Below, in pieces: positions 6,346 to 12,818 of a DNA stretch of 13,898 nt. The stretch is taken from positions 1 through 13,898 of the forward strand of contig CBDUYN010000230.1 in the NCBI GenBank assembly GCA_965371445.1. The letters are read 5' to 3'. A program made the translations under genes and the position numbers. The notes beneath the pieces are model-generated. The model ran no database searches. It was given only the letters and a program-made list of their open reading frames with translations, and was not told where the DNA came from. Source of the DNA: DASWIG01 sp965371445. Its GTDB lineage: Bacteria; Acidobacteriota; Thermoanaerobaculia; Multivoradales; J023. The stretch's first letter is position 1, and the number at the start of each line of letters is the position of its first letter.

Positions 6346-7494
6346 ATGACCAAAGGGCTTCAGCGTACACTCAGATCGGTTGCGGCACTTCTGGTGCTGC
6401 ACGCCGTCTGTCCGTCGCATCCGGTTGCTGCCGATAGCGGCCGTCTCGAACCACTTACGCTACAGGACGTCCTGTCCCGCGATCCGCGTCAGGCGCAGGC
6501 CGCCTGCGGCACGGTCGCCTACCGCACCCAGCAGCCACTCGCCACCGCCCAGACGGCCCCGCCGAATCCGGACGGCCCGACCCGCGTCGATATCGTCCTG
6601 TTGCCTCTGGCTGTCGATCAGATCACTGCTGCCGCCAATTCCTTTCGTTTCGAAGGATTCGGCGAGCTGATCTGGTGCGACCCGCGTCATGCCTTCGACG
6701 AACGAAGCGTGGGAGCGGAAGTCATCAGCGCCGTCGGCGAGCAGGCTCTGGAACGCCTCGGCGAGATGTGGTGGCCGGGTTTCGCACTGCCGGCACAACT
6801 CGGCCGTCCGGATGTGAGCCGTCAGCAACTGGCCATCTTCTCCGACGGCACGATTCGGTTCAGCGCCAAAGTGAATTCGCGCATGACGGCGAGATACGAC
6901 TTCCGCCGCTTCCCGCTCGACAGTCAGACTCTCGAGATCGTGCTGCAGACGGGGAGGCCCAACGTGGACCATCTCCTGATCGAGGAAGCTTCCGCTTGGG
7001 CCGGACTGGCGCGCGACTTCGAGGTTCCTGAATGGGACGTCCGCGGGTTCGCTACGAGTTTGAAGCACGGAGCAGGCTTCACGCAGTTCGTGATCCAGCT
7101 CGAGACCAGACGCCGGGCCGGTTTCTATTTCTGGAAGATTCTCCTGCCGCTGGTCATCATCGTCTGCGTGGCGTGGTCGACGTTCTGGATGACCCGCGAC
7201 GTCCTGGCCCAGCGCCAGCGGCAGTCGGCCACGGCGATCCTCACGGTCATCGTGTTCCAGTTCATCGCGGCCGAGGATCTGCCCCGGGTCGCCTATCTCA
7301 CGTTGATGGACGCAGTGATCCTGTGGACCTACGTCTGTATCTGCTTCACACTTCTGACCAACGTCGTCAACAAGCGCCGATTCCGCAGCAGCGAGGAACT
7401 GGGCCTCGCGGCCGATCGCAAAGGCCGCCGGTTGTATGCCGTGACGTATCTCCTCGGTGTCGTTGCGATTCTCGGTCTGCAGGCCGTCATCTAG
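6346..7494 (+). CDS. Bacterial pentameric ligand-gated ion channel (Cys-loop receptor superfamily)
   Basis: A 382-residue membrane protein. Residues 1-29 are a signal peptide (cleavage near PVAA|DS). Residues 30-80 are an extra N-terminal segment. About 80-258 form the ligand-binding beta-sandwich: VDIVLLPLAVDQI, FRFEGFGELIWCDPRHAF, the loop with WWPGFALP, FSDGTIRFSAKVNSRM, and the Cys-loop-equivalent YDFRRFPLDSQTLEI (181-197). This loop keeps the F-P-x-D-x-Q core but lacks the cysteines, as in other prokaryotic members. Four membrane helices follow: M1 259-281 (YFWKILLPLVIIVCVAW), pore helix M2 about 290-308, M3 about 319-341 after the conserved LPRVAYLTL turn, and M4 363-382. Proteins of this family, such as GLIC and ELIC, are homopentameric ion channels of the cytoplasmic membrane. 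The M2 start is Arg/Gln-rich (AQRQRQS) with no Glu, unlike cation-selective GLIC, so selectivity is uncertain. The ligand is unknown. Confidence 0.93.
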   Translation: MTKGLQRTLRSVAALLVLHAVCPSHPVAADSGRLEPLTLQDVLSRDPRQAQAACGTVAYRTQQPLATAQTAPPNPDGPTRVDIVLLPLAVDQITAAANSFRFEGFGELIWCDPRHAFDERSVGAEVISAVGEQALERLGEMWWPGFALPAQLGRPDVSRQQLAIFSDGTIRFSAKVNSRMTARYDFRRFPLDSQTLEIVLQTGRPNVDHLLIEEASAWAGLARDFEVPEWDVRGFATSLKHGAGFTQFVIQLETRRRAGFYFWKILLPLVIIVCVAWSTFWMTRDVLAQRQRQSATAILTVIVFQFIAAEDLPRVAYLTLMDAVILWTYVCICFTLLTNVVNKRRFRSSEELGLAADRKGRRLYAVTYLLGVVAILGLQAVI

Positions 7495-7495
7495 C

Positions 7496-7583
7496 TAGCC
7501 CTGGGTTTCAACCCAGGGTCGCCTTCGGCGACCGGTGGGCGGGCAAGGCCCGCCAAAAGGCACAGGGTTGAAACCCTGAGCTA
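7496..7583. repeat. REP/BIME-like array of nested palindromes between convergent genes
   Basis: Four hairpins follow each other: CCCTGGGTT/AACCCAGGG (7499-7518), GGTCGCC/GGCGACC (7517-7533), GGCGGGC/GCCCGCC (7538-7554) and CAGGGTT/AACCCTG (7563-7578). The outer arms 7496-7514 and 7565-7583 are also complementary at 17 of 19 positions, so the whole 88 bases can fold as one large palindrome. It begins two bases after the channel stop codon and lies between convergent genes, a typical place for REP elements that act as transcription or mRNA-decay boundaries. No transposase (RAYT) is visible in this window. Confidence 0.8.
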
Positions 7584-7610
7584 TACGCGATCGTCCCTCC
7601 GAGACGAAGA

Positions 7611-7637
7611 GCAGGCGGGACGCCTGCGGTCCCAGCA
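7611..7637 (+). repeat. Dispersed 27-nt hairpin repeat, copy A
   Basis: GCAGGCGGGACGCCTGC forms a 7-bp stem with a GGA loop and is followed by GGTCCCAGCA. The reverse complement of 11820-11846 matches at 24 of 27 positions. Two of the three differences are a compensatory pair in the stem (A-T here, C-G there), so the fold appears conserved. The rest of 7584-7692 shows no gene. Confidence 0.8.
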
Positions 7638-7692
7638 AAAAGAAGCGCTTGGCTGTCCAGGCACGGGACGTAGCGGTCGACGAGATCTTGCA

Positions 7693-8469
7693 TCAGTGGT
7701 GATCGGCGCGTTTCGAGGGCTTTCGCATCTCCCTGCGAAGCTGCGTGAGACGCTCCCGCAGAGGACGCCAGTACTCCACGTCGGCCTGGCGCTCGGCCTC
7801 CTCCTCGTCCCGCAGGGCGCGGGCAAGCGTTCCGCTCTCCGCGGGCTCCGAGACCGCCAGCTCGAGAAGTGGCCGCTCGGCCCGGATCTCTTCGTACGTC
7901 TCCGGGTGATGCCGGACGGCTTCCACGAGCAGCTCGGGGTTGCGCAACTGCCGCAGCCAGAAGACGACCTGCTCCGGGCTCGGGCGCTCACGGCTACTCA
8001 GGTAGTTGACGTCCACCAGTCGGCGGATCATCGGCCAGTCCTTGTCGCGCTGTGTCTTCTTGGCAGCGACCAGATCCGGCAACGACAGGACATCCAGGGT
8101 GTCGTCCACGAGCTCGAACGTCGTCCGTCGCTTCCAGAGGTCGTTGAAGGGCTCGACGCCACGCATCCGCGCCATCACGTCGATGTGCAATCCGTCGACG
8201 TCGGGGTGCCGGCAGCGGAAGTGAACGGCCAGTCCCTCGTCGAGATACTCCGGCTCGAACGGGGGGACGGCGATCACCTGTGCTCGGAGGTCGTCGAGCG
8301 CCGTGGCCAGGCGGTCGAGGTTGGCGTCCTCCGGCAGCAAGGCAAGGTCGAGGTCGCGGCTAAACTCCGCTGCGCCGTATAACACGCACGCCTGGCCGCC
8401 CATCAACAGGTGCTCGACCCGACGTTTCCGGATCATAGAAAGGGCTTTGCGGATCGGGTTCGGGATCAA
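7693..8469 (-). CDS. Nucleotidyltransferase-fold protein (AbiEii/MNT superfamily, probable toxin-type NTase)
   Basis: A 258-residue protein. The nucleotidyltransferase signature is clear: HLLMGGQACVLYG (GG at residues 24-25) followed by SRDLDLAL (D39-x-D41), and a third acidic residue in the strand LHIDVMA (D97). Downstream is the motif LPDLVAAKKTQRDKDWPMI (130-148), seen in AbiEii-like NTases, where Lys/Arg/Asp help bind the nucleotide. The C-terminal third is helical and charged. Such proteins transfer NMP to tRNA or protein targets, and several are toxins in type IV-like modules; the target here is unknown. The start is TTG at 8467-8469, chosen because GGGAGG lies five bases upstream; ATG at 8434-8436 is the alternative and would lose 11 residues. 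The gene overlaps the small upstream gene by 110 bases. Confidence 0.82.
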   Translation of the reverse strand: MIPNPIRKALSMIRKRRVEHLLMGGQACVLYGAAEFSRDLDLALLPEDANLDRLATALDDLRAQVIAVPPFEPEYLDEGLAVHFRCRHPDVDGLHIDVMARMRGVEPFNDLWKRRTTFELVDDTLDVLSLPDLVAAKKTQRDKDWPMIRRLVDVNYLSSRERPSPEQVVFWLRQLRNPELLVEAVRHHPETYEEIRAERPLLELAVSEPAESGTLARALRDEEEAERQADVEYWRPLRERLTQLRREMRKPSKRADHH

Positions 8470-8590
8470 GGGAACCTCCCATCGACACGTAGTGATGCCA
8501 GAGCTTGGCGCTCTCGTTCCACCGTTCTTCAGGGGTCATCTGATACCAGGCGACCCACTCCGGCTCCCAGATGTCTTCGGGCTCGATCAT
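8360..8590 (-). CDS. Small protein upstream of the nucleotidyltransferase (possible partner)
   Basis: A 76-residue acidic, Trp-rich protein: IWEPEWVAWYQMTPEERW, then a helix SAKLWHHYVSMGGSLD, then EPDPQSPFYDPE. The pattern 'mTPEER..Es.kLW..y...GGSLdPepDpQSPF' is one I associate with short ORFs placed directly before nucleotidyltransferase genes, which supports it as a real gene and not a chance frame. The last 36 codons overlap the nucleotidyltransferase in another frame, and its residues after about 55 look like out-of-frame reading, so an ancestral stop may have been lost. Its start at ATG 8590 lies seven bases after a TGGTAGGCT box, suggesting a leaderless transcript. An antitoxin or chaperone role is inference from position only. 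Confidence 0.62.
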   Translation of the reverse strand: MIEPEDIWEPEWVAWYQMTPEERWNESAKLWHHYVSMGGSLDPEPDPQSPFYDPETSGRAPVDGRPGVRVIRRSGV

Positions 8591-8597
8591 GGGGCTG

Positions 8598-8606
8598 AGC
8601 CTACCA
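8598..8606 (-). promoter_or_regulatory. Putative extended -10 box for the minus-strand pair
   Basis: Read on the minus strand, TGGTAGGCT is followed by seven bases and then ATG at 8590. The same layout occurs at 8646-8654 and 12065-12073. No good -35 hexamer was found at 16-18 bases. A start this close to the -10 box implies a leaderless mRNA. Confidence 0.45.
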
Positions 8607-8645
8607 GACCAGGGCTCAGAAAGGCCACAGGGGGAGGACGCTGGC

Positions 8646-8654
8646 TGCTAAAGT
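8646..8654 (+). promoter_or_regulatory. Putative extended -10 box for the VWA/DUF4159 pair
   Basis: TGCTAAAGT is followed by seven bases and then GTG 8662. The layout matches the boxes at 8598-8606 (minus) and 12065-12073 (plus). No clear -35 hexamer. If real, it rules out the alternative GTG at 8653, which falls inside the box. Confidence 0.45.
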
Positions 8655-8661
8655 GGACGCC

Positions 8662-10974
8662 GTGCTGGAGACACTGTTTACGACTCTCTTCAAGTACCGC
8701 CCCGTCGTCTTCGAGGACGGACGCTTCGCCTTCGAGGCTGGGCGTCCGTTCGTCGTCCTGACGCTCGGTCTGGCGCTCGCCCTGGTGACGGTTGTGATCT
8801 ACCTGCGGCAGCGCCCGCGCGTCGGGAACCGGCTCGTGGCTTTCTTCGCCGCCCTGCGCTTGCTCGCGATGGCGCTGTTCGTCTTCGTCCTCCTCCGGCC
8901 GGTGCTACGGATCTCCACCGCAGTGCCCGGCGAGAACTTCCTCGCCGTCCTGATCGACGACTCCCGCAGCATGCAACTGGCCGGCGAGGGTTCGGCGAGC
9001 CGCGGCTCCCAAGCGCTTGGCGCGTTTACCGCCGAGACGAGCGAGCTGCGCCGGCGCCTTGAGGAGCGTTTTACCCTGCGCTACTACCGTTTCTCCGACA
9101 CCGTCACCCGCATGGACCCGGCGCGTCCGCTCGCCTTCGAAGGCCGCTTGAGCGACCTCGGCTCCGCCCTGGAGCACGTGCGCACCGACCTCGCGGGCGT
9201 CCCGCTGGCGGGAGCGGTGCTCGTCACCGACGGCGCCGACAACGCCGACGCCAGGCTCACCGAGCCCTTGCTCCAGCTCGCCTCGCGCGCCGTCCCGGTC
9301 TATACCGTCGGCCTGGGCGAGGAGCGCTTTCGCCGCGACGTCGAGCTCGGTCGCATCGAGGCTCCGAAGCGCCTTCTCAAGGGCTCGGCCTTCACCGTCG
9401 ACGTGATGGTCGAGCAGGAGGGCTTCGACGGCGAAACCCTCGTCTTGAACGTAGAAGAAAACGGAGCCCTGGTCGCGACCCGCGACGTCACCTTCGGCCG
9501 CGGTCAGGGCGCGACGTCGGTACGGCTGAACCTCCAGGCCGACGACGAGGGGGCCATGGGCTACCGCTTTTCGATCGCGGGCGACGAGCGCGAGCGCATC
9601 ACCGAGAACAACGCCCGCGACCTCCTGCTCCAGGTCGAGGATCGCCGCGAGAAGATCCTCTACGTCGAGGGCGAGCCCCGCTTTGAGGTCAAGTTCCTGC
9701 GCCAGGCGGTCGCTGAGGACAAGAACGTCCAGGTCGTGGTTCTGCAGCGCACGGCGGAGAAAAAGTACCTGCGCCTGGGCGTCGACGATCCGCTGGAGCT
9801 CCTCTCCGGGTTTCCGTCGACGCGCGAGGAGCTCTTCGCCTATCGCGGCCTCATCCTGGGCAGCGTCGAGGCGGGCTTTTTTTCGGACAACCAGCTGCGG
9901 ATCATCGAGGAGTTCGTGAGCCAGCGGGGCGGGGGGCTCCTGCTGCTGGGCGGACGTCGAAGCTTCGCCGCGGGCGGCTACCAGGGTACGCCGCTTGAGA
10001 GCCTGAGCCCGATCGTGTTGGAGGATCCCTCGGCGGGGGAGGGCTTCCTGGCGGAGGTCACGGTGCGTCCCACCCAGCCGGGCCTGGCCCATGCCGTCCT
10101 GCAACTGGGCGCGGACCCCGAGGCCTCGCAGGAGCGCTGGCAGACGCTCCCGCCGTTGACGAGCCGGCATCCGCTCTATCGTACGAAGCCCGGGGCCAGC
10201 CTCCTCCTTACGGGGAGCCCGGCGGCGATTGCGCTGGACGAAGACTCCCAGGAAATCCGGGCCGACGAGTTGGCAATCCTCGCCAGCCAGCGCTACGGAC
10301 GGGGCCGGGTCATCGCCTTCACGGTCCAGGATTCCTGGCTGTGGCAGATGCACGCCGACATACCGCTCGAGGACATGACCCACGAGCGGCTCTGGCGGCA
10401 GATGCTTCGCTGGCTGGTGAGCACGGTCCCGCGGCAAGTGGCGCTCGAGACGTCGGGGAGCCTGGTCGCTCCCGGAGAGCCGGTCACCTTGCGGGCCGAG
10501 GTCAAGGATGCGGCCTACCTCGGGTTGAACGGTGCCAGGGTCGAGGCCACCGTCATCGATCCGACGGGCCGGGTGGAGACGGTTCCCCTCGAATGGACGG
10601 TCGAGCGCGACGGCGAATACGAGGGCACCTTCGTCCCCGGGATGTTGGGTCCTTATGAAGTGAGCGTCTCGGCCGAGCACGCCGGCCAGAGCGTCGGCAG
10701 TGACGAGGTGCGCCTCTTGGCCTCGGAGTCGACGGCCGAGTATTTCGGCGCGGAGATGAACGCACCGCTCCTGCGCCGCATCGCCGAGGAGACCGGGGGA
10801 CGCTTCTACACCGCCGAAAACGCCTCAGACCTCGCCGAGGACGCCCGGTTCACCAAGAGCGGCAAGACGGTGGTGGAGACCTGCGAGCTGTGGGACATGC
10901 CCGTCGTCCTGCTGCTGCTCTTGGGATGGATCTCGGCCGAGTGGGGACTGCGGCGCCGCCGGGGGTTGCCGTGA
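8662..10974 (+). CDS. Membrane-anchored VWA / glutamine-amidotransferase-like protein (BatA-like N-terminus)
   Basis: A 770-residue protein (773 from the in-frame GTG 8653; numbering below follows 8653). Two N-terminal membrane helices, about 33-50 and 63-82, end in LRPVLRIS. A von Willebrand A domain follows at about 95-222: the metal-site motif D102-x-S104-x-S106 (in VLIDDSRSM), VLVTDGADN, and VYTVGLG. After beta domains (230-330), residues 333-455 form a class I glutamine amidotransferase-like domain (KILYVEGEPRFEVKFLRQA, YRGLILGSVEAGFFSDNQL, GGGLLLLGGRRSF). The nucleophile Cys normally found after the 'G.' elbow is absent, so it is probably a binding domain. YGRGRVIAFTVQDSWLWQM and an Ig-like segment (595-690) follow. 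The final helix is DMPVVLLLLLGWISAEWGLRRR. Homologues sit in MoxR/VWA operons. The start was chosen from the -10 box spacing. Confidence 0.85.
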   Translation: MLETLFTTLFKYRPVVFEDGRFAFEAGRPFVVLTLGLALALVTVVIYLRQRPRVGNRLVAFFAALRLLAMALFVFVLLRPVLRISTAVPGENFLAVLIDDSRSMQLAGEGSASRGSQALGAFTAETSELRRRLEERFTLRYYRFSDTVTRMDPARPLAFEGRLSDLGSALEHVRTDLAGVPLAGAVLVTDGADNADARLTEPLLQLASRAVPVYTVGLGEERFRRDVELGRIEAPKRLLKGSAFTVDVMVEQEGFDGETLVLNVEENGALVATRDVTFGRGQGATSVRLNLQADDEGAMGYRFSIAGDERERITENNARDLLLQVEDRREKILYVEGEPRFEVKFLRQAVAEDKNVQVVVLQRTAEKKYLRLGVDDPLELLSGFPSTREELFAYRGLILGSVEAGFFSDNQLRIIEEFVSQRGGGLLLLGGRRSFAAGGYQGTPLESLSPIVLEDPSAGEGFLAEVTVRPTQPGLAHAVLQLGADPEASQERWQTLPPLTSRHPLYRTKPGASLLLTGSPAAIALDEDSQEIRADELAILASQRYGRGRVIAFTVQDSWLWQMHADIPLEDMTHERLWRQMLRWLVSTVPRQVALETSGSLVAPGEPVTLRAEVKDAAYLGLNGARVEATVIDPTGRVETVPLEWTVERDGEYEGTFVPGMLGPYEVSVSAEHAGQSVGSDEVRLLASESTAEYFGAEMNAPLLRRIAEETGGRFYTAENASDLAEDARFTKSGKTVVETCELWDMPVVLLLLLGWISAEWGLRRRRGLP

Positions 10975-11747
10975 AGATCTTGCTCCGGGCGTTGGTCTTC
11001 TTCTCCCTTGGTTGCCTTTCCCCGGCCACCGCGCCGGCGCAGAATCCCCTGGCCGAGCCGTCCGCGGACGACGTTTCCGTCGACGACGGCCTTCCTCATG
11101 AGCTCTACTTTTCCCGTGCGATCTACACGAGCCTACGGATGGGCCGGCCGACCTGGGCGATCGATTATCCCAAGGCCGACCGCCAGTTCCTGATCGGTTT
11201 GAAGAAGCTCACCGGGATCGACGCCTCCGGTGCCGAGCACCCGATGCGCCTCGACGACCCGGCCCTGCGCCGGTATCCCCTCCTCTACGCCGTGGAGGTG
11301 GGCTACATGGCGCTCACCGAGCCGGAGCGCCAGGGGCTGCGCGACTATCTCCTCGCCGGGGGGTTTCTGATCGTCGACGACTTCTGGGGCACCTGGGAGT
11401 GGAGCAACTTCGAGCAGGAGATCCGCTTGGTGCTGCCGGAATGCTCGATCGTCGAAGTCCCTCTCTACCACCCGGTCTTTCACGTCTTCTACGACCTGGA
11501 GGAGATCGTCCAGGTTCCCAACGTCCGTCAGGGAATCATGGGTGGACCGACCTGGGAGCAGGACGGCTATTTCCCGGCCTTCCGGGGCATCCTCGACGAG
11601 AACGGGCGCCTGATGGTGGCCATCAACTGGAACAGCGACCTGGGCGACGCCTGGGAGTGGGCCGAGAATCCCTGGTATCCGTTGCGCTTTTCGACCTTCG
11701 CCTATCAGCTGGGTGTGAACCTCATCGTCTACGGCATGAGTCATTGA
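10971..11747 (+). CDS. DUF4159-domain exported protein
   Basis: A 258-residue protein starting at GTG 10971, which overlaps the previous stop (GTGA), so translation is coupled. The signal peptide is residues 1-23 with cleavage at APA|QN. The DUF4159 plan is evident: ELYFSRAIYTS at the start, TWAIDYPKADRQFLIGLKKL, then LDDPALRRYPLLYAVEVGYM, LRDYLLAGGFLIVDDFWG, SIVEVPLYHPVFHVFYD, and near the end AINWNSDLGDAWEWAENPWY and FAYQLGVNLIVY. DUF4159 adopts a flavodoxin or glutamine-amidotransferase-like fold of unknown function and is usually found beside VWA and MoxR ATPase genes in Acidobacteriota and Planctomycetes. Here it is paired with the VWA protein but no MoxR or DUF58 gene is in the window. 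Confidence 0.88.
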   Translation: MKILLRALVFFSLGCLSPATAPAQNPLAEPSADDVSVDDGLPHELYFSRAIYTSLRMGRPTWAIDYPKADRQFLIGLKKLTGIDASGAEHPMRLDDPALRRYPLLYAVEVGYMALTEPERQGLRDYLLAGGFLIVDDFWGTWEWSNFEQEIRLVLPECSIVEVPLYHPVFHVFYDLEEIVQVPNVRQGIMGGPTWEQDGYFPAFRGILDENGRLMVAINWNSDLGDAWEWAENPWYPLRFSTFAYQLGVNLIVYGMSH

Positions 11748-11819
11748 GGGGGGCGACGCCCGCCGACGGTTCGAGCGTGGGGAGTCGGTGGAAATCGTCC
11801 TCTTGGCCGCGGGCGGGAG

Positions 11820-11866
11820 TGCTGGGAGCGCCGGCGTCCCGCCGGCTCCGCGGGCGACGCCCGCGG
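11820..11866. repeat. Dispersed hairpin repeat, copy B, plus adjacent 8-bp stem
   Basis: The reverse complement of 11820-11846 matches the repeat at 7611-7637 at 24 of 27 positions, with stem GCCGGCG/CGCCGGC. Directly after it, CCGCGGGC (11848-11855) and GCCCGCGG (11859-11866) form a perfect 8-bp stem with a 3-base loop. It lies in the 332-base gene-free stretch 11748-12079. Apart from a small GGGCG/CGCCC stem just after the DUF4159 stop and the promoter described next, I see nothing else in that stretch. Confidence 0.78.
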
Positions 11867-12043
11867 CGTCGATCGCCGCTCCGGGCCGTGTCAAGCCCCC
11901 GCGAGCCTCGAGCCGCTTCGAAAGCGCAGAGCAGGGTTCTCCGGGGACGCCAGGATCAACAGCATTGCCTGCCGCCGAGGCGCCGGGACCTGCCATCCAC
12001 CTGGGGATGGCCGGCATCGACATCGCTCTCGCAGCCGAATCGG

Positions 12044-12073
12044 TTGAAGCCCCCGGGAGGTGCCTGCTAGACT
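12044..12073 (+). promoter_or_regulatory. Probable sigma-70-type promoter of the MNT-HEPN module
   Basis: TTGAAG (12044-12049) and TAGACT (12068-12073) are 18 bases apart, and the -10 hexamer is preceded by TGC, an extended -10 element. ATG 12080 starts only six bases after the -10 hexamer, so the transcript is probably leaderless, and no Shine-Dalgarno sequence is placed before this ATG. Of the three -10 boxes in this part of the window it is the only one with a recognisable -35. Confidence 0.6.
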
Positions 12074-12079
12074 CGGGTC

Positions 12080-12436
12080 ATGAGGCCGCCACCTCCCAAC
12101 TACGGACGCTTCGATTCGGAGCAGAACGCTCTCCAGGCCGTCGTCCAGCGCCTGGTGGACGCCTTGCATCCGTTGAGCGTCTATCTCTTCGGCAGCCGAG
12201 CCGAAGGCCGCGCCCGTCCGGACAGCGACTTTGACCTGGTCGTGGTCTTCGACGACGAGGCGCCCAACAGCGACGCTGACTACGACGAGGTCTATGCTCC
12301 CTTGCTCGACATGGACATCGGCTGTGACGTCATCCCCTGCCGTTCGTCGGTGTTCCGCAGGATCCTGCAAGATCCGACGAACCCCTGGCGGACGTCCTGG
12401 TCGTCGGCCAAGAGAGTCTATGGACAACCAGCGTGA
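12080..12436 (+). CDS. MNT-type nucleotidyltransferase, probable antitoxin of an MNT-HEPN module (MntA-like)
   Basis: A 118-residue minimal nucleotidyltransferase. The catalytic motif is LFGSRAEGRARPDSDFDLVVV: G38-S39, ten residues, then D50-x-D52, exactly the GSX10DXD pattern. The third carboxylate is D83 in MDIGCDVIP. In characterised modules the MNT partner silences the HEPN toxin by adding AMP units to it; whether this one does so is inference. The motifs are all intact, so it should be active. It overlaps the HEPN gene by 17 bases, consistent with a coupled two-gene operon. The N-terminal RPPPPNYGRF stretch lies ahead of the first helix. Function as a housekeeping NTase is unlikely given the partner. 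Confidence 0.88.
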   Translation: MRPPPPNYGRFDSEQNALQAVVQRLVDALHPLSVYLFGSRAEGRARPDSDFDLVVVFDDEAPNSDADYDEVYAPLLDMDIGCDVIPCRSSVFRRILQDPTNPWRTSWSSAKRVYGQPA

Positions 12437-12818
12437 ACGTATCGAGGCCTTCCTCCAACTGGCCACGGAGGAGCTTGGAGTCGCGACCGGGCTCGTCGAG
12501 GAAGCACCACGCCAATGCGCCTACCTCCTGCAGCAGGCTGCTGAAAAGATGGCGCGAGCGATTCTGACGGCGGCGGACGTACAGTTCGGCCCGGGGCACA
12601 ATCTGGGGCAGATGGCGGGCGCCCTTCCCGAGGACCATCCCTGGACGGAGAAGATCCGATCCCTGAACAAGCACTCGCCAGCCGCAACCCGATACCGCTA
12701 TCCGACTCCGGAGGGGCAGCTTCTCGAGCCGCCCAGCACCCGGAGGCTCGCGCAGGACGTCCGGGAGCTCACCGACCTGCTGGAAGAAGCTCGTCGGTTC
12801 CTCGGCCGAGAGCGCTAA
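12420..12818 (+). CDS. HEPN-domain protein, probable toxin of the MNT-HEPN module (HepT-like)
   Basis: A 132-residue all-helical protein of the PF05168 HEPN type. The second helix carries CAYLLQQAAEKMARAILTAA (33-52), then FGPGHNLGQMAGAL (56-69), then the late motif NKHSPAATRYRYPTPEG (83-99), matching the usual 'QQAaEKalKAll....HdL..L' and 'RYP' signatures. HEPN toxins of these modules are RNases with an R-x4-6-H motif. R80-x4-H85 has the right spacing here, but it precedes the RYP motif and lacks the Tyr two residues after His, so its catalytic role is uncertain. Y92 and Y94 are candidate targets of the MNT partner. The frame is open upstream to 12231 inside the MNT gene, but ATG 12420 fits the HEPN domain start and follows AAGAGAG. 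Confidence 0.87.
   Translation: MDNQRERIEAFLQLATEELGVATGLVEEAPRQCAYLLQQAAEKMARAILTAADVQFGPGHNLGQMAGALPEDHPWTEKIRSLNKHSPAATRYRYPTPEGQLLEPPSTRRLAQDVRELTDLLEEARRFLGRER

Noticed and set aside
7496..7583. CRISPR repeat or array
   Set aside because: The palindromic units are all different and there are no regularly spaced identical repeats with unique spacers.
8905..10680. A 591-codon minus-strand frame opposite the VWA protein
   Set aside because: No family motif, and the plus-strand frame carries a clear VWA metal site and amidotransferase-like domain.
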